The position numbers and the translations under genes are program-made. A DNA stretch of 55,899 nucleotides, from positions 1-55,899 of the IMG/VR virus record IMGVR_UViG_3300017991_000131. One strand, given 5' to 3'. This document shows positions 34,995 through 42,986 of the stretch, piece by piece (positions within the stretch are counted from its first letter, which is position 1; each line of letters begins with the position of its first letter). The notes under the pieces were generated by a model. It was not told the origin of the DNA and searched no databases. It saw only the letters and a program-made list of their open reading frames with translations. Source of the DNA: a virus.

Positions 34995-37900
34995 ATGACA
35001 CTTTCTCCAGAGCAAGTTCTTCAACGCTCGGGTGCGATGCCTCCCGATGACGATGAAGAAGACGAGATAGGCGAACTCGAAATCGCTGAGTATGTTGTGT
35101 TCATACTCGCGTTAGACACCTACTCGCGTTACCTCGAAGAAGCGACGGGTTCCAAGGTTGACGACGACTTGGTCCGGAAAGGCGTCCAGCTTGTTAAGAT
35201 GGCTGATCGCGCTCACGTGGGGACCATCAAAGAGTTCCTGGGAGACGCGATGCCGACCGGGAGCCAGAAGAAAATGATGGACAAGGCGTTCCGGTTCTTG
35301 CCCAGCAACTCGACGAGTCTCGGTCGTCGTAGAATGCAGATGCAGTTCGCCCTCGAACGTGGCGGCCCGGCCACCCTGAGAAAGATATTCAAGTCCAACA
35401 AGGCTATCCGGGAGATGAAAGCGGCAATGGCCGCCGCCGACATCGAGGACGCTGATGTCGCTCTCGACAAGTTTGCAGTCATCCCTTTGAAGAACATGCG
35501 TCTTCGGAGGTGGATCGACATGGCGGCGGAGGCGGCTGGTTCCGGTTCTTTCCAGAATGCCGTGGCTGTGGGTTCGGAAGAAGCCGACGAAGATGTGGCA
35601 GCCATCGCGACAGCCCGCACGAACCAACAGGGCACGTCGCCGGACTCAGAAGAACACAATCAGGCTGTGAGTGAGAAGGATGACCGTCTCCTCGACGTAC
35701 AGGAGAAAGCCACGGAGGCCGCTGAGAGGGCCATGGTGGTGTCGGGTGAGGTTGATGAACCTCCCGCCAAGTCGGAGGTTGTAGGAATCGCTACAGCCGC
35801 CGCTGTTGCTGTAACCACCGACCCTGCGAACCCCAACAACGTTCCCGCTCCTCTTCGTAAGCTGGATGACGAACAGAGGATGGCCGCCTTGACCGACGGC
35901 CGGGTTCTCGTGGCGGCCGGGGCCGGTGCTGGCAAGAGCACGACGGTCGTCTCTCGGACGGAGTTCCTGGTCAAGGATCGGCGTGTTGACCCCAGTCGTA
36001 TCCTCGTGACGAGCTTCAACAAGAAGGCGGCCGACGAGCTAGAACAGAAGATCGGGACCGCGATTGGCGGCGACTCTGTGTCTCAGATGTCGGTCGGCAC
36101 AATGCACAAGCTGTTCAAGAAGTTCATCGGGGAATACGGGACTGGTCGTGAGCGCATGGCAATGGGTTTGGCCAAAGGGCGGAGCGGATTCGTCAAGGGT
36201 GGCTCGCCTGTCGCCAGAGCGGTCCAGCGGATGTGGTCAGACTGTTACCCGGCTGATACGCCCGAAGAGCGTAAGGTCCCCAGGTTGAAGAACGTCCTTC
36301 TGGCCAAGGCCAAATGGGCCGGGAACAACATTACTCCCGCCAAGGCCAAGGAGGAGGCCAGGACTCCCGAAGAAGTTGATGCCGCCGATTGGTATGAGAT
36401 GTACGAGGGTTTGAAAGGGGCCATCCCTGGCTGGACCGCCCCGTGTAAGTCGAAGGCGTACGAGAGATTCATGGGCCGATGGCGTCCTAACGATCAGCGC
36501 CTGGGTGACTTCGATGACATGCTCGTGATCTTCGACAACATCCTGAAACGAGAGCCAGCCGTCAGAAAGACCCTGCAACAGGCGTTTGATCACGTTATCG
36601 TGGACGAGGCTCAGGACCTGTCCGGCGTCCAGTACTCGGTCATTTCCCAGATGACTGAACACGTCAGTGACGGTAAAGATGGGAAATCATTATGGATTTG
36701 CGGGGACGATAAGCAGAGCATCTACGGTTTCCGTGGAGCGCGTCCGGACCTCTTCACCAGTCTAAGCGAGACAGAGGGCTGGACCACCAAGATGATTCGC
36801 ACCAACTACCGGTGCCAGCCGGAAATTGTCGAGGCCGCGAACGCTTTGATTGCGCACAACGAAAAGCAAATCCCCATGGAGGCTGTGCCGTCTCCACACA
36901 AGGCGCGTGGGATGGCGTCCATTGAGGTTAGGAACCCTCCTGACGAGGCCACCGCTGCCCTGTCTGTTGTAGAAGAGATCAAGTCCGACATCACGGCCGA
37001 CGGGAATGTGACGGACAACGCGATTCTAACCCGGACCAACAAGGAGCAACACGCCTACGAGACGGCTTGTATCATCCGTGGTGTCCCTTACGCCCGTAAG
37101 GGCACTTCGAGTTTCCTGGGGTCGCCTGAAACAAAGGCTTTCCTGGGTTACGTGGACCTCGTCATGGGGAGCGACTTCGGGAAGATGCAGAAGGCCCTGG
37201 CAGAGGTTCTTAACAAGCCAAATCGGTTCTTCGTCGCTCCTGAGGTATGCGAACAGGCCGTCAATGACTCTCTTTACGGTTACGCCAAGCGGATGGAACT
37301 GGATGTCAAAACGGTCAACCCGATCGCGGCCATGGAAGACGACATGTTCATGAGGAGCTTGGCTGGAAAGCTGGCTCGCTCCAAGTCCGGTTTCAAGTTC
37401 CGTAAGACCATCGAGAAACTCGAAGAGCTTCGAGGCGAGATGGGGCAGATGAAGGCCCGCTCCGAAGATCCTGAGTACACAACAACCGACCTCTTCGAGG
37501 ACATCCTTGGTATGCGTGGCACTGCAACGGTCACGGATTCTGTCACGGGCCGTACTGAGTATGTGGAGCAAACGTTCCGCGAGAGCCTCAAGGCGGACCT
37601 CAGGGACGCCATTGGTGACGACGAAGACGCAGCCGCCGACGCGGGTGATGACGAAGAGGGAAGCGAGACCGAAGGACTCGGCAACGTCAGCTTCTTATTC
37701 GAGTTGATCAAGAAGGACCCGACGGACCCGGAGGACATGATCACGGACCCAGGCACGCCATTCGGTTTCAAGGCCAAGATGGACCGGTATGCCGCTAAGG
37801 CCGACGAACTCAGGGTGGATGTCAAGAAGTGGGAGGACGCTCAGAAGAATCTACCCCCGGAGGAGCGGAAGCCGCCGCCCGGTGTCTACCTTGGCACCGT

Positions 37901-38294
37901 CCACTCGGTCAAAGGAGCGCAGTGGAAGAACTGTTATGTTGCGATGCCGAAGGGCCGGTTCCCGATTGTTCCTCCCGCCAAGCCGGGGGAACCGCCGCCC
38001 GATCCTGCGGTTCAGCAAGAAGAGTTAGAATCAGAACGACGGCTCGCGTATGTGGCGTTGAGCCGGGCCGCTGAGAATCTCAATGTCATATGCCCGAACG
38101 TGGTTGGGGGTAAGGCAGCGGGTATCAGCCCCTTTGTGAGCGAGGCTGGTCTCGCGGTAGGCCAGAACGTGCCGAAACCTGAGACGGAGGCAGAAGTCGA
38201 AGTCGGGGAAGAAGTCATCGAAGAAGAACCGGAAGTAAGAACGGCCGCCGTTGAGTATGAAGGCGTCCTACCGGACGACTGGGAAGAGGAATAA
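34995..38294 (+). CDS. UvrD/PcrA/Rep-like SF1 helicase with long N-terminal extension
   Basis: 1099 residues; AGGAG precedes the ATG. Residues 1-285 are an acidic and helical extension I do not recognise. The helicase core has Walker A VAAGAGAGKSTTVVSR (K314), motif Ia LVTSFNKKAADELEQKI, Walker B HVIVDEAQD (D537-E538), motif III ICGDDKQSIYGFRGARPD, motif IV TNYRCQPEI, motif V GTVHSVKGAQWKNCYV and motif VI LAYVALSRAAENL. The last 60 residues are acidic. Known role: 3'-5' ssDNA translocase and helicase in repair, replication or anti-recombination. All motifs look intact. Its place between sheath and tube genes is unusual. Confidence 0.9.
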   Translation: MTLSPEQVLQRSGAMPPDDDEEDEIGELEIAEYVVFILALDTYSRYLEEATGSKVDDDLVRKGVQLVKMADRAHVGTIKEFLGDAMPTGSQKKMMDKAFRFLPSNSTSLGRRRMQMQFALERGGPATLRKIFKSNKAIREMKAAMAAADIEDADVALDKFAVIPLKNMRLRRWIDMAAEAAGSGSFQNAVAVGSEEADEDVAAIATARTNQQGTSPDSEEHNQAVSEKDDRLLDVQEKATEAAERAMVVSGEVDEPPAKSEVVGIATAAAVAVTTDPANPNNVPAPLRKLDDEQRMAALTDGRVLVAAGAGAGKSTTVVSRTEFLVKDRRVDPSRILVTSFNKKAADELEQKIGTAIGGDSVSQMSVGTMHKLFKKFIGEYGTGRERMAMGLAKGRSGFVKGGSPVARAVQRMWSDCYPADTPEERKVPRLKNVLLAKAKWAGNNITPAKAKEEARTPEEVDAADWYEMYEGLKGAIPGWTAPCKSKAYERFMGRWRPNDQRLGDFDDMLVIFDNILKREPAVRKTLQQAFDHVIVDEAQDLSGVQYSVISQMTEHVSDGKDGKSLWICGDDKQSIYGFRGARPDLFTSLSETEGWTTKMIRTNYRCQPEIVEAANALIAHNEKQIPMEAVPSPHKARGMASIEVRNPPDEATAALSVVEEIKSDITADGNVTDNAILTRTNKEQHAYETACIIRGVPYARKGTSSFLGSPETKAFLGYVDLVMGSDFGKMQKALAEVLNKPNRFFVAPEVCEQAVNDSLYGYAKRMELDVKTVNPIAAMEDDMFMRSLAGKLARSKSGFKFRKTIEKLEELRGEMGQMKARSEDPEYTTTDLFEDILGMRGTATVTDSVTGRTEYVEQTFRESLKADLRDAIGDDEDAAADAGDDEEGSETEGLGNVSFLFELIKKDPTDPEDMITDPGTPFGFKAKMDRYAAKADELRVDVKKWEDAQKNLPPEERKPPPGVYLGTVHSVKGAQWKNCYVAMPKGRFPIVPPAKPGEPPPDPAVQQEELESERRLAYVALSRAAENLNVICPNVVGGKAAGISPFVSEAGLAVGQNVPKPETEAEVEVGEEVIEEEPEVRTAAVEYEGVLPDDWEEE

Positions 38295-38297
38295 GCC

Positions 38298-39086
38298 ATG
38301 GCCGCTCGATACGTAGAAATCACTCAGGAGGAGATGGAAAAGTTCTTGAAGAGGGCTTTCCGTGCTCTACGCCCCACTGACGGTACCAACCGTGGCGAGA
38401 TTTATTACGACCTGAAACTCGGAAAGCATGTGGGCGTCCGTGTTTGGACTTCTATCCGACCGCATTCCGGTATGGGAGCCGGTCGTGGGGCTGATGCTAT
38501 CAGAATTCAACTCATCAGCTTGAAGGACGACGGGCCGTTAGAAAAGGGTAAAGCTCCCATCGTCAAGCGGACCCAGAACTGGCGCGACAATGTTAAAAAG
38601 CGGGTAGGGGAGCTGGCCGAAAAGTTCGACGACAACGAGGAGTTCTGGGAGAACTGGGCAGAGACTCGCCAGCGACGTGGCGATCCTGAGAAGGAAATGG
38701 AGCGCCAAGAAGAGCAGCAAGAAGAGGCCCAGGAGGAGCGTAAGGAGCGGGAAGAAGAGGTCGAAGAGGCCGGTCTCCAGGGCTATCCCACTCCCGAAGC
38801 TAAATCCCGTCACCGCCGTTGTATGCGCCTGATGGGAGAGATTACAAGTAAGCAGGTCGGCTACATATTTTTCCTGTTGAAGGACGCCGGGATCGATCAC
38901 AACCGGTGGCATGACCTGGGGCTGATGGACATAACAGGTTACGATCACATTCCAAAGCGTGTGCAGTTGAAGGAACTGTCCAAGGCTCAGGGGTGTATGA
39001 TTATCGAAACCCTCAAGTCTGGCGACCGTTGGGCTTCCGAAGAGGACATCCCCGACGAGTACGCCGATTACCCGTCAGATCTGTAG
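38298..39086 (+). CDS. Phage hypothetical protein, two domains joined by a charged coil
   Basis: 262 residues; GAGGAA lies upstream, three bases after the helicase stop. The N-terminal domain (1-115; YVEITQEEMEKFLKRAFRAL, KHVGVRVWTSIRPHSGMGAG, IVKRTQNWRDNVKKRV) is a compact alpha/beta unit I associate with phage proteins of unknown function. A highly charged helix (EMERQEEQQEEAQEERKERE) links it to a C-terminal helical domain (TSKQVGYIFFLLKDAGIDHN). Tight linkage to the helicase suggests joint action on DNA, as inference. Confidence 0.55.
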   Translation: MAARYVEITQEEMEKFLKRAFRALRPTDGTNRGEIYYDLKLGKHVGVRVWTSIRPHSGMGAGRGADAIRIQLISLKDDGPLEKGKAPIVKRTQNWRDNVKKRVGELAEKFDDNEEFWENWAETRQRRGDPEKEMERQEEQQEEAQEERKEREEEVEEAGLQGYPTPEAKSRHRRCMRLMGEITSKQVGYIFFLLKDAGIDHNRWHDLGLMDITGYDHIPKRVQLKELSKAQGCMIIETLKSGDRWASEEDIPDEYADYPSDL

Positions 39087-39121
39087 CCGTTACATTTCTT
39101 CTATCAGCCATCCTTAGAGAG

Positions 39122-39709
39122 ATGGCTAAGCGGCTGGCACTCGTAACAGTTGGGACCGACGGGGTCGTGGACTATGTCCAGATGCCTAACGGTCAGCGTT
39201 TCATGTTGGGACCGGTCTCGGTCCTCAAGCTCATTACAGGGCTTGTGACCAACCGTACGGCCAGGGCAGCGTTGAAGGCGTTTAACGAGAACAACCAAGT
39301 CTTGCTCTCGGTTGACCTCGATAAAATGTGGGCTTTGCTGCCTTTCCAACGTGCTCGATATTCATCTACTACTAACTCTCTTATGAAAAAGGGAGATCGT
39401 AGTTTTCCCACAGATTTGGAGATTGCTATGCAGAAGACCGCTTCTTACGAGACTTTTAGTTCTAACGTGGAGTTGGCGGAAGACATTCTCGCCAAGGTGG
39501 CGGCCACAAATGACAGGATCGAGGACTTGCTGAAAGAGGGTAAGGAGTTCGATTCGAACCGGGCCAAGACCGACCTTCACAAAATCGCGTCTCGCGTATC
39601 TGAGATTGCTCAGAACGTTGATCTCGCGCACCCGTGGGTGGAGACCGACCTTTCGACGCTTTCTGAGAGAGCCAACGAGATCCACAAGTTGTTCGAGCCG
39701 CGAAGCTAA
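39122..39709 (+). CDS. Hypothetical protein with possible internal start
   Basis: 195 residues from the ATG at 39122; the frame is open further back, but that would lie within the previous gene. The N-terminal 95 residues (LALVTVGTDGVVDYVQMPNG, FMLGPVSVLKLITGL) form one unit. The C-terminal 93 residues, starting at an in-frame ATG at 39428 (MQKTASYETFSSNVELAEDI), form a helical unit. GGAG at 39418-39421 sits six bases before that ATG, so a shorter product is possible. It ends 36 bases before the tube gene. Function unknown. Confidence 0.5.
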   Translation: MAKRLALVTVGTDGVVDYVQMPNGQRFMLGPVSVLKLITGLVTNRTARAALKAFNENNQVLLSVDLDKMWALLPFQRARYSSTTNSLMKKGDRSFPTDLEIAMQKTASYETFSSNVELAEDILAKVAATNDRIEDLLKEGKEFDSNRAKTDLHKIASRVSEIAQNVDLAHPWVETDLSTLSERANEIHKLFEPRS

Positions 39710-39745
39710 CACTGACCGGCTGCTAAATGGGAGATGTAAGATAAC

Positions 39746-40456
39746 ATGGCAAACGTAACTACCTCTGACTACATCTACCGGATGGGGACGGCCCCTAACA
39801 CCCGCGCCGCCGTAAGCCAGAAGAGTAAGATTTACGGTTACACCGTGGGCGTGGCCGGTTTCCAACAACTCGGTGTGATCTCGGAGTTTGGCTTCGACGA
39901 GTCCCGCACGATCGATCCGGTTCGTGGTGTGGGCTACGGGGACCAAGTTGCTGAGTTGGTGCCGGGCGTTACCGACCCGATGACCCTGACCCTGAACAAG
40001 ACGCTGCTTTACACAGCGAACTTGTTTCAGATTCTCGGTTACAAGGGCGGCATCGATGGACTGGCCAGGAGTTTGCGGCACCATCGTTGGCCCTTCGACA
40101 TCAAACAGGAACTGGTCTTTTCGGAGTTATCTTCTCTCCAAGATCCTAACGGTGTCTCCGTGGAGGCAACAGTCACAACAGGGCCGACGAGTGCGGACAA
40201 TCCCATTGTTACACCTCGCGCCCTTTTGACCTTCTACGAGGGTTGTTGGCTGAACTCCTACTCTGCGAGTTACGCCTCCGACTCGGCCATGGTGGCTGAG
40301 AATAGTTCCGTGACGGTCACGGATATCATCGACGGTGTATCTCAGTACGGCGAATTCATCGACACGGGCCTTGCTCCGGTGTCGGCAAACGGCAGTCCAG
40401 GTAAGGGCTTCTCGCTCAGATTCGCTAATAACAGCAACACAGTAGTTCCGGTCTAA
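39746..40456 (+). CDS. Tail tube protein
   Basis: 236 residues. The pattern KIYGYTVGVAGFQQLGVISE, FGFDESRTIDPVRGVGYGDQ, AELVPGVTDPMTLTLNKTLL with YTANLFQILGY matches the tail-tube beta-barrel of contractile phages. A C-terminal half (PRALLTFYEGCWLNSYSASY ... VAENSSVTVTDI) completes the hexamer-forming fold. Known role: stacked hexameric rings form the inner tube. It sits before the assembly-chaperone position and the tape measure, as expected. Unusually, 8.6 kb separate it from the sheath. Confidence 0.85.
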   Translation: MANVTTSDYIYRMGTAPNTRAAVSQKSKIYGYTVGVAGFQQLGVISEFGFDESRTIDPVRGVGYGDQVAELVPGVTDPMTLTLNKTLLYTANLFQILGYKGGIDGLARSLRHHRWPFDIKQELVFSELSSLQDPNGVSVEATVTTGPTSADNPIVTPRALLTFYEGCWLNSYSASYASDSAMVAENSSVTVTDIIDGVSQYGEFIDTGLAPVSANGSPGKGFSLRFANNSNTVVPV

Positions 40457-40486
40457 GAACCATAGAGCTAGATGACAGCGGTTGAC

Positions 40487-40509
40487 TAGATGTGAATCGA
40501 ATCAGATTG
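40487..40509 (+). promoter_or_regulatory. Recurring leader element A, second copy
   Basis: TAGAT (40487-40491), four bases, ATCGAATCAGA (40496-40506); same spacing as 26726-26745, 98 bases before the ATG. Confidence 0.5.
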
Positions 40510-40547
40510 AACCAAATGTACATGTTGTAACCGGCAGTACCCTTCGA

Positions 40548-40564
40548 ACCCAGATGTAAATCAC
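40548..40564 (+). promoter_or_regulatory. Recurring leader element B, second copy
   Basis: ACCCAGATGTAAATCAC, 14 of 17 identical to 26802-26818, here 40 bases before the ATG. Confidence 0.45.
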
Positions 40565-40582
40565 GTCGAGTTTTTAACGCTG

Positions 40583-40603
40583 TCATCCTCGCAACGAGGA
40601 TGA
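40583..40603 (+). promoter_or_regulatory. Hairpin enclosing the ribosome site of 40605
   Basis: TCATCCTCG (40583-40591), loop CAA, CGAGGATGA (40595-40603): nine perfect pairs. The GAGGA ribosome site is in the 3' arm and the ATG is at 40605. Translation should need the hairpin to open. Confidence 0.6.
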
Positions 40604-40604
40604 G

Positions 40605-41696
40605 ATGAGCACACTTACAGCGAAGAAACTCAGTGATGCCCTCGACAAGGCCAAGAACGTCGGCTTTGTGGAGGAGACCTTCACCGTAGAGAACTGCGAA
40701 GTCACGCTCCGTAACCTCCGCCCTGACGAGTATGTTGCCTCTATGGAGGCGTGTGAGGGCCTTGAGGACGTGGCCTATCTTCACGCTTACCAGAAGGAGC
40801 ACCTCTCCAGATCTATCGTGGTGCTCAATGGGGTGGATCTTCGTGAGGTGAAACACGTTGAGGTAGAGGAACCTGATCCAAAGAAGAGCGGTGAAATGCG
40901 TACCGTCAAGGTCGAGCTTCACACGTTCTTACTTACTAACGTGGTGAACACCTGGGGTAAAGAGGCCATTTTCACAACGTACCGGAAGTTCTCGGAGGTC
41001 CTTGAGGCTGCCGAACGAAAGGCCAACGAGGGTGTTAAGTTCATAATGCCGGAAGAGACTGAGGAGGAGAAGTACCGGAGGCTATTGTTGGAAGCCAAGG
41101 AGGTGGAAGGCGAACTTCCCGACGCCTTGGTCGAAACCATATTGGGCGAGCACGGTTGGATGCAAAAGAGCACGGCCGAAGAAGCCAAGGCAGCCATGGA
41201 GAGGGCCGACCAACTGGCTCGCGAAGAGGCGAAGAAGGCCGAAGAAGGGTCTCCGGAGCCAAGCGCCCAAGAGGCCCCCAAAGTTGTTGAGAGGCCACAG
41301 GAAAGCACCGCAGAACCGGCACCTACCCCACAAGCTGCCCCTGAGCCTGAGACCCCGGCCCGACCGCCCGCTAAAGTTCCAGTAGACCCTCACGCGACTT
41401 TACAGAAGGTCATCGAGACCCGACGAAAGGCTCCGGTCCAGTCGGCCCAAGAAGAAAAGAGCGAGGACGAGAAGTCGTCAAGGGCGGCCCAAATCGCTGC
41501 CCTTGAAGCTGAAGCCGGTATTGGGGTTGAGGTGCCAGAGGGCGCGGAAATCCCTGTCCTTCAACCGGAAGACGCTCCGGAAGTAGCAGAGTTGAAAAAA
41601 CAGGAGCCGGTGGACCCAAAAAAGGCCGCTAGGATTCTTGATCAACCCCCGGTCTCCGGGATCAACCCAAGGTTCAAGCCTCCGACAAGAGTATAG
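40605..41696 (+). CDS. Putative tail assembly chaperone / tail protein 1
   Basis: 363 residues. The N-terminal 190 residues (FVEETFTVENCEVTLRNLRP, EYVASMEACEGLEDVAYLHA, helical REVKHVEVEE onwards) form a compact domain. Phage assembly chaperones downstream of the tube gene commonly have such a domain. From about 190 it is low-complexity and Ala/Glu/Pro-rich (EEGSPEPSAQEAPKVVERPQ), probably disordered. It ends with TAG followed directly by the next ATG, in the same frame. Position before the tape measure is the main support; no slippery frameshift site was seen at the junction. Confidence 0.55.
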   Translation: MSTLTAKKLSDALDKAKNVGFVEETFTVENCEVTLRNLRPDEYVASMEACEGLEDVAYLHAYQKEHLSRSIVVLNGVDLREVKHVEVEEPDPKKSGEMRTVKVELHTFLLTNVVNTWGKEAIFTTYRKFSEVLEAAERKANEGVKFIMPEETEEEKYRRLLLEAKEVEGELPDALVETILGEHGWMQKSTAEEAKAAMERADQLAREEAKKAEEGSPEPSAQEAPKVVERPQESTAEPAPTPQAAPEPETPARPPAKVPVDPHATLQKVIETRRKAPVQSAQEEKSEDEKSSRAAQIAALEAEAGIGVEVPEGAEIPVLQPEDAPEVAELKKQEPVDPKKAARILDQPPVSGINPRFKPPTRV

Positions 41697-42977
41697 ATGC
41701 CCGCTGATGCTGCACAGAGATACGAGGAGGAGCAGAGAAGGCTTAAGAGCGAATACGACGGCAAGCCTGTGGAGGATATTCGTGTCACTGCGCCCCAGGA
41801 ACCCGAAGTCAACCCAAAGGTTTATAAGGATGTTGAGCCTCTAGTTTTTCGCGGATTTTTGACAGCGTCGGCGGAGATCAATGGCGTACCGTTTGTATTC
41901 AAGAGCTTGAACCACCATGAGTTTGAGCTTCTACGTTTCAGCGGTTTGCTTGACGATACGGCCGCCAAAGGCTTCTGGGACACCTTTTTGTCTTACGGCG
42001 TATTTATGGTGGAGGGGGTCAATGTCCTCCGTGATCGTGACCAGTGGCTTCCCAGGATAGCCGACACGTTTTCGCCTCTTCCAACAAAAGCCAAGCGGAA
42101 GATCATCCGACACATCTCGGAGATCAATCGACGAGTATCGGCTGCCACGATTCTAACCGAGGCGTACGCCATGGAGAGCATGTCTCGATACCGTTGGATG
42201 CAAGTCAAGGGCCTGGATCTGACGGCAACAGCGGTCACAGGAATCGCTGGCACCCAGTCACTGGGAATGAATTGGGCGCAGCATGTTTGGCGTGCTTTGA
42301 ATCTGGCGGAAGATCGTAACGATCAACACGAGCGAGACTGGGACAATGCCAAATTCATAGGCTCCTGTTTCGCGGGCAAGGGTCTGAACAAAGTCTACGC
42401 GCAAGACACGGACCGGAGAAACAAAGACAAAGAGGAACGTATCTCTCGAAAGGACAAGCTGTTGAGAGAGGTGGTTCTTGGAGAGAAGGTTCCGGAGAAG
42501 ACCACCATGTTACCCGGTGCCCAGGTAACAGCGCCTCGAACCGTAGAAGAGTTGGCCGATCAGTTAGAAAAGGACCTGCGGGGGGACCAGGACTGGCACG
42601 ATAAGGTCATCGCAGATCACGAGCGTCGAATCAAGGAGCAGTATCAGGCTCGACAGAGACAGAGGGAGGAGGCTGCGGAAGCCAGCGCTTCTCGGTTTGG
42701 GAATCGCAACGTTATTGGAGGGTCAGAACTCGATGGTCTAACGGTTCAAGAAGTCGAGGAGAGAGTTAAACGCTCCAAGCAGATCCAGGCTCAGAATGCG
42801 GCCCGAATGCAGCTTCACTCCGTGCCTGATCAGGAAAAAACAGAGGCGTTCTTGGACAGGTGGGGCGCTACGGGGCCAGAAATAACTACTGAGATTGCTA
42901 ATACAGACCGAGACACATCAGGCGCGACAGCACTCCCGGTTCGGAAGACGCCCGCGACAGACACGTTTAAGAAATAA
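41697..42977 (+). CDS. Putative tail assembly / tail protein 2
   Basis: 426 residues, starting directly after the TAG of the previous gene and in the same frame. Residues 45-190 (VFRGFLTASAEINGVPFVFK, FELLRFSGLLDDTAAKGFWD, KIIRHISEINRRVSAATILT) are a folded domain; W-rich GMNWAQHVWRALNLAED follows. The C-terminal half is charged coil (HERRIKEQYQARQRQREEAA). Order and lack of motifs fit a second assembly chaperone or a minor tail protein. It ends nine bases before the tape measure. Confidence 0.5.
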   Translation: MPADAAQRYEEEQRRLKSEYDGKPVEDIRVTAPQEPEVNPKVYKDVEPLVFRGFLTASAEINGVPFVFKSLNHHEFELLRFSGLLDDTAAKGFWDTFLSYGVFMVEGVNVLRDRDQWLPRIADTFSPLPTKAKRKIIRHISEINRRVSAATILTEAYAMESMSRYRWMQVKGLDLTATAVTGIAGTQSLGMNWAQHVWRALNLAEDRNDQHERDWDNAKFIGSCFAGKGLNKVYAQDTDRRNKDKEERISRKDKLLREVVLGEKVPEKTTMLPGAQVTAPRTVEELADQLEKDLRGDQDWHDKVIADHERRIKEQYQARQRQREEAAEASASRFGNRNVIGGSELDGLTVQEVEERVKRSKQIQAQNAARMQLHSVPDQEKTEAFLDRWGATGPEITTEIANTDRDTSGATALPVRKTPATDTFKK

Positions 42978-42986
42978 GGGTTAGAT

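Larger units (their letters stand above)
40457..40604 (+). promoter_or_regulatory. Leader region between tube and assembly protein genes
   Basis: 148 bases holding copies of leader elements A and B and an SD-enclosing hairpin (all listed separately). No clear sigma70 promoter or terminator. It probably sets different expression of tube and downstream tail proteins. Confidence 0.45.

Noticed and set aside
38993-39121. Longer start for the gene ending at 39709
   Set aside because: It would overlap the preceding gene by about 90 bases; the ATG at 39122 starts a plausible domain.
41690-41700. Programmed frameshift at the tail-assembly pair
   Set aside because: Both genes are in the same frame and no slippery heptamer is visible at the junction.
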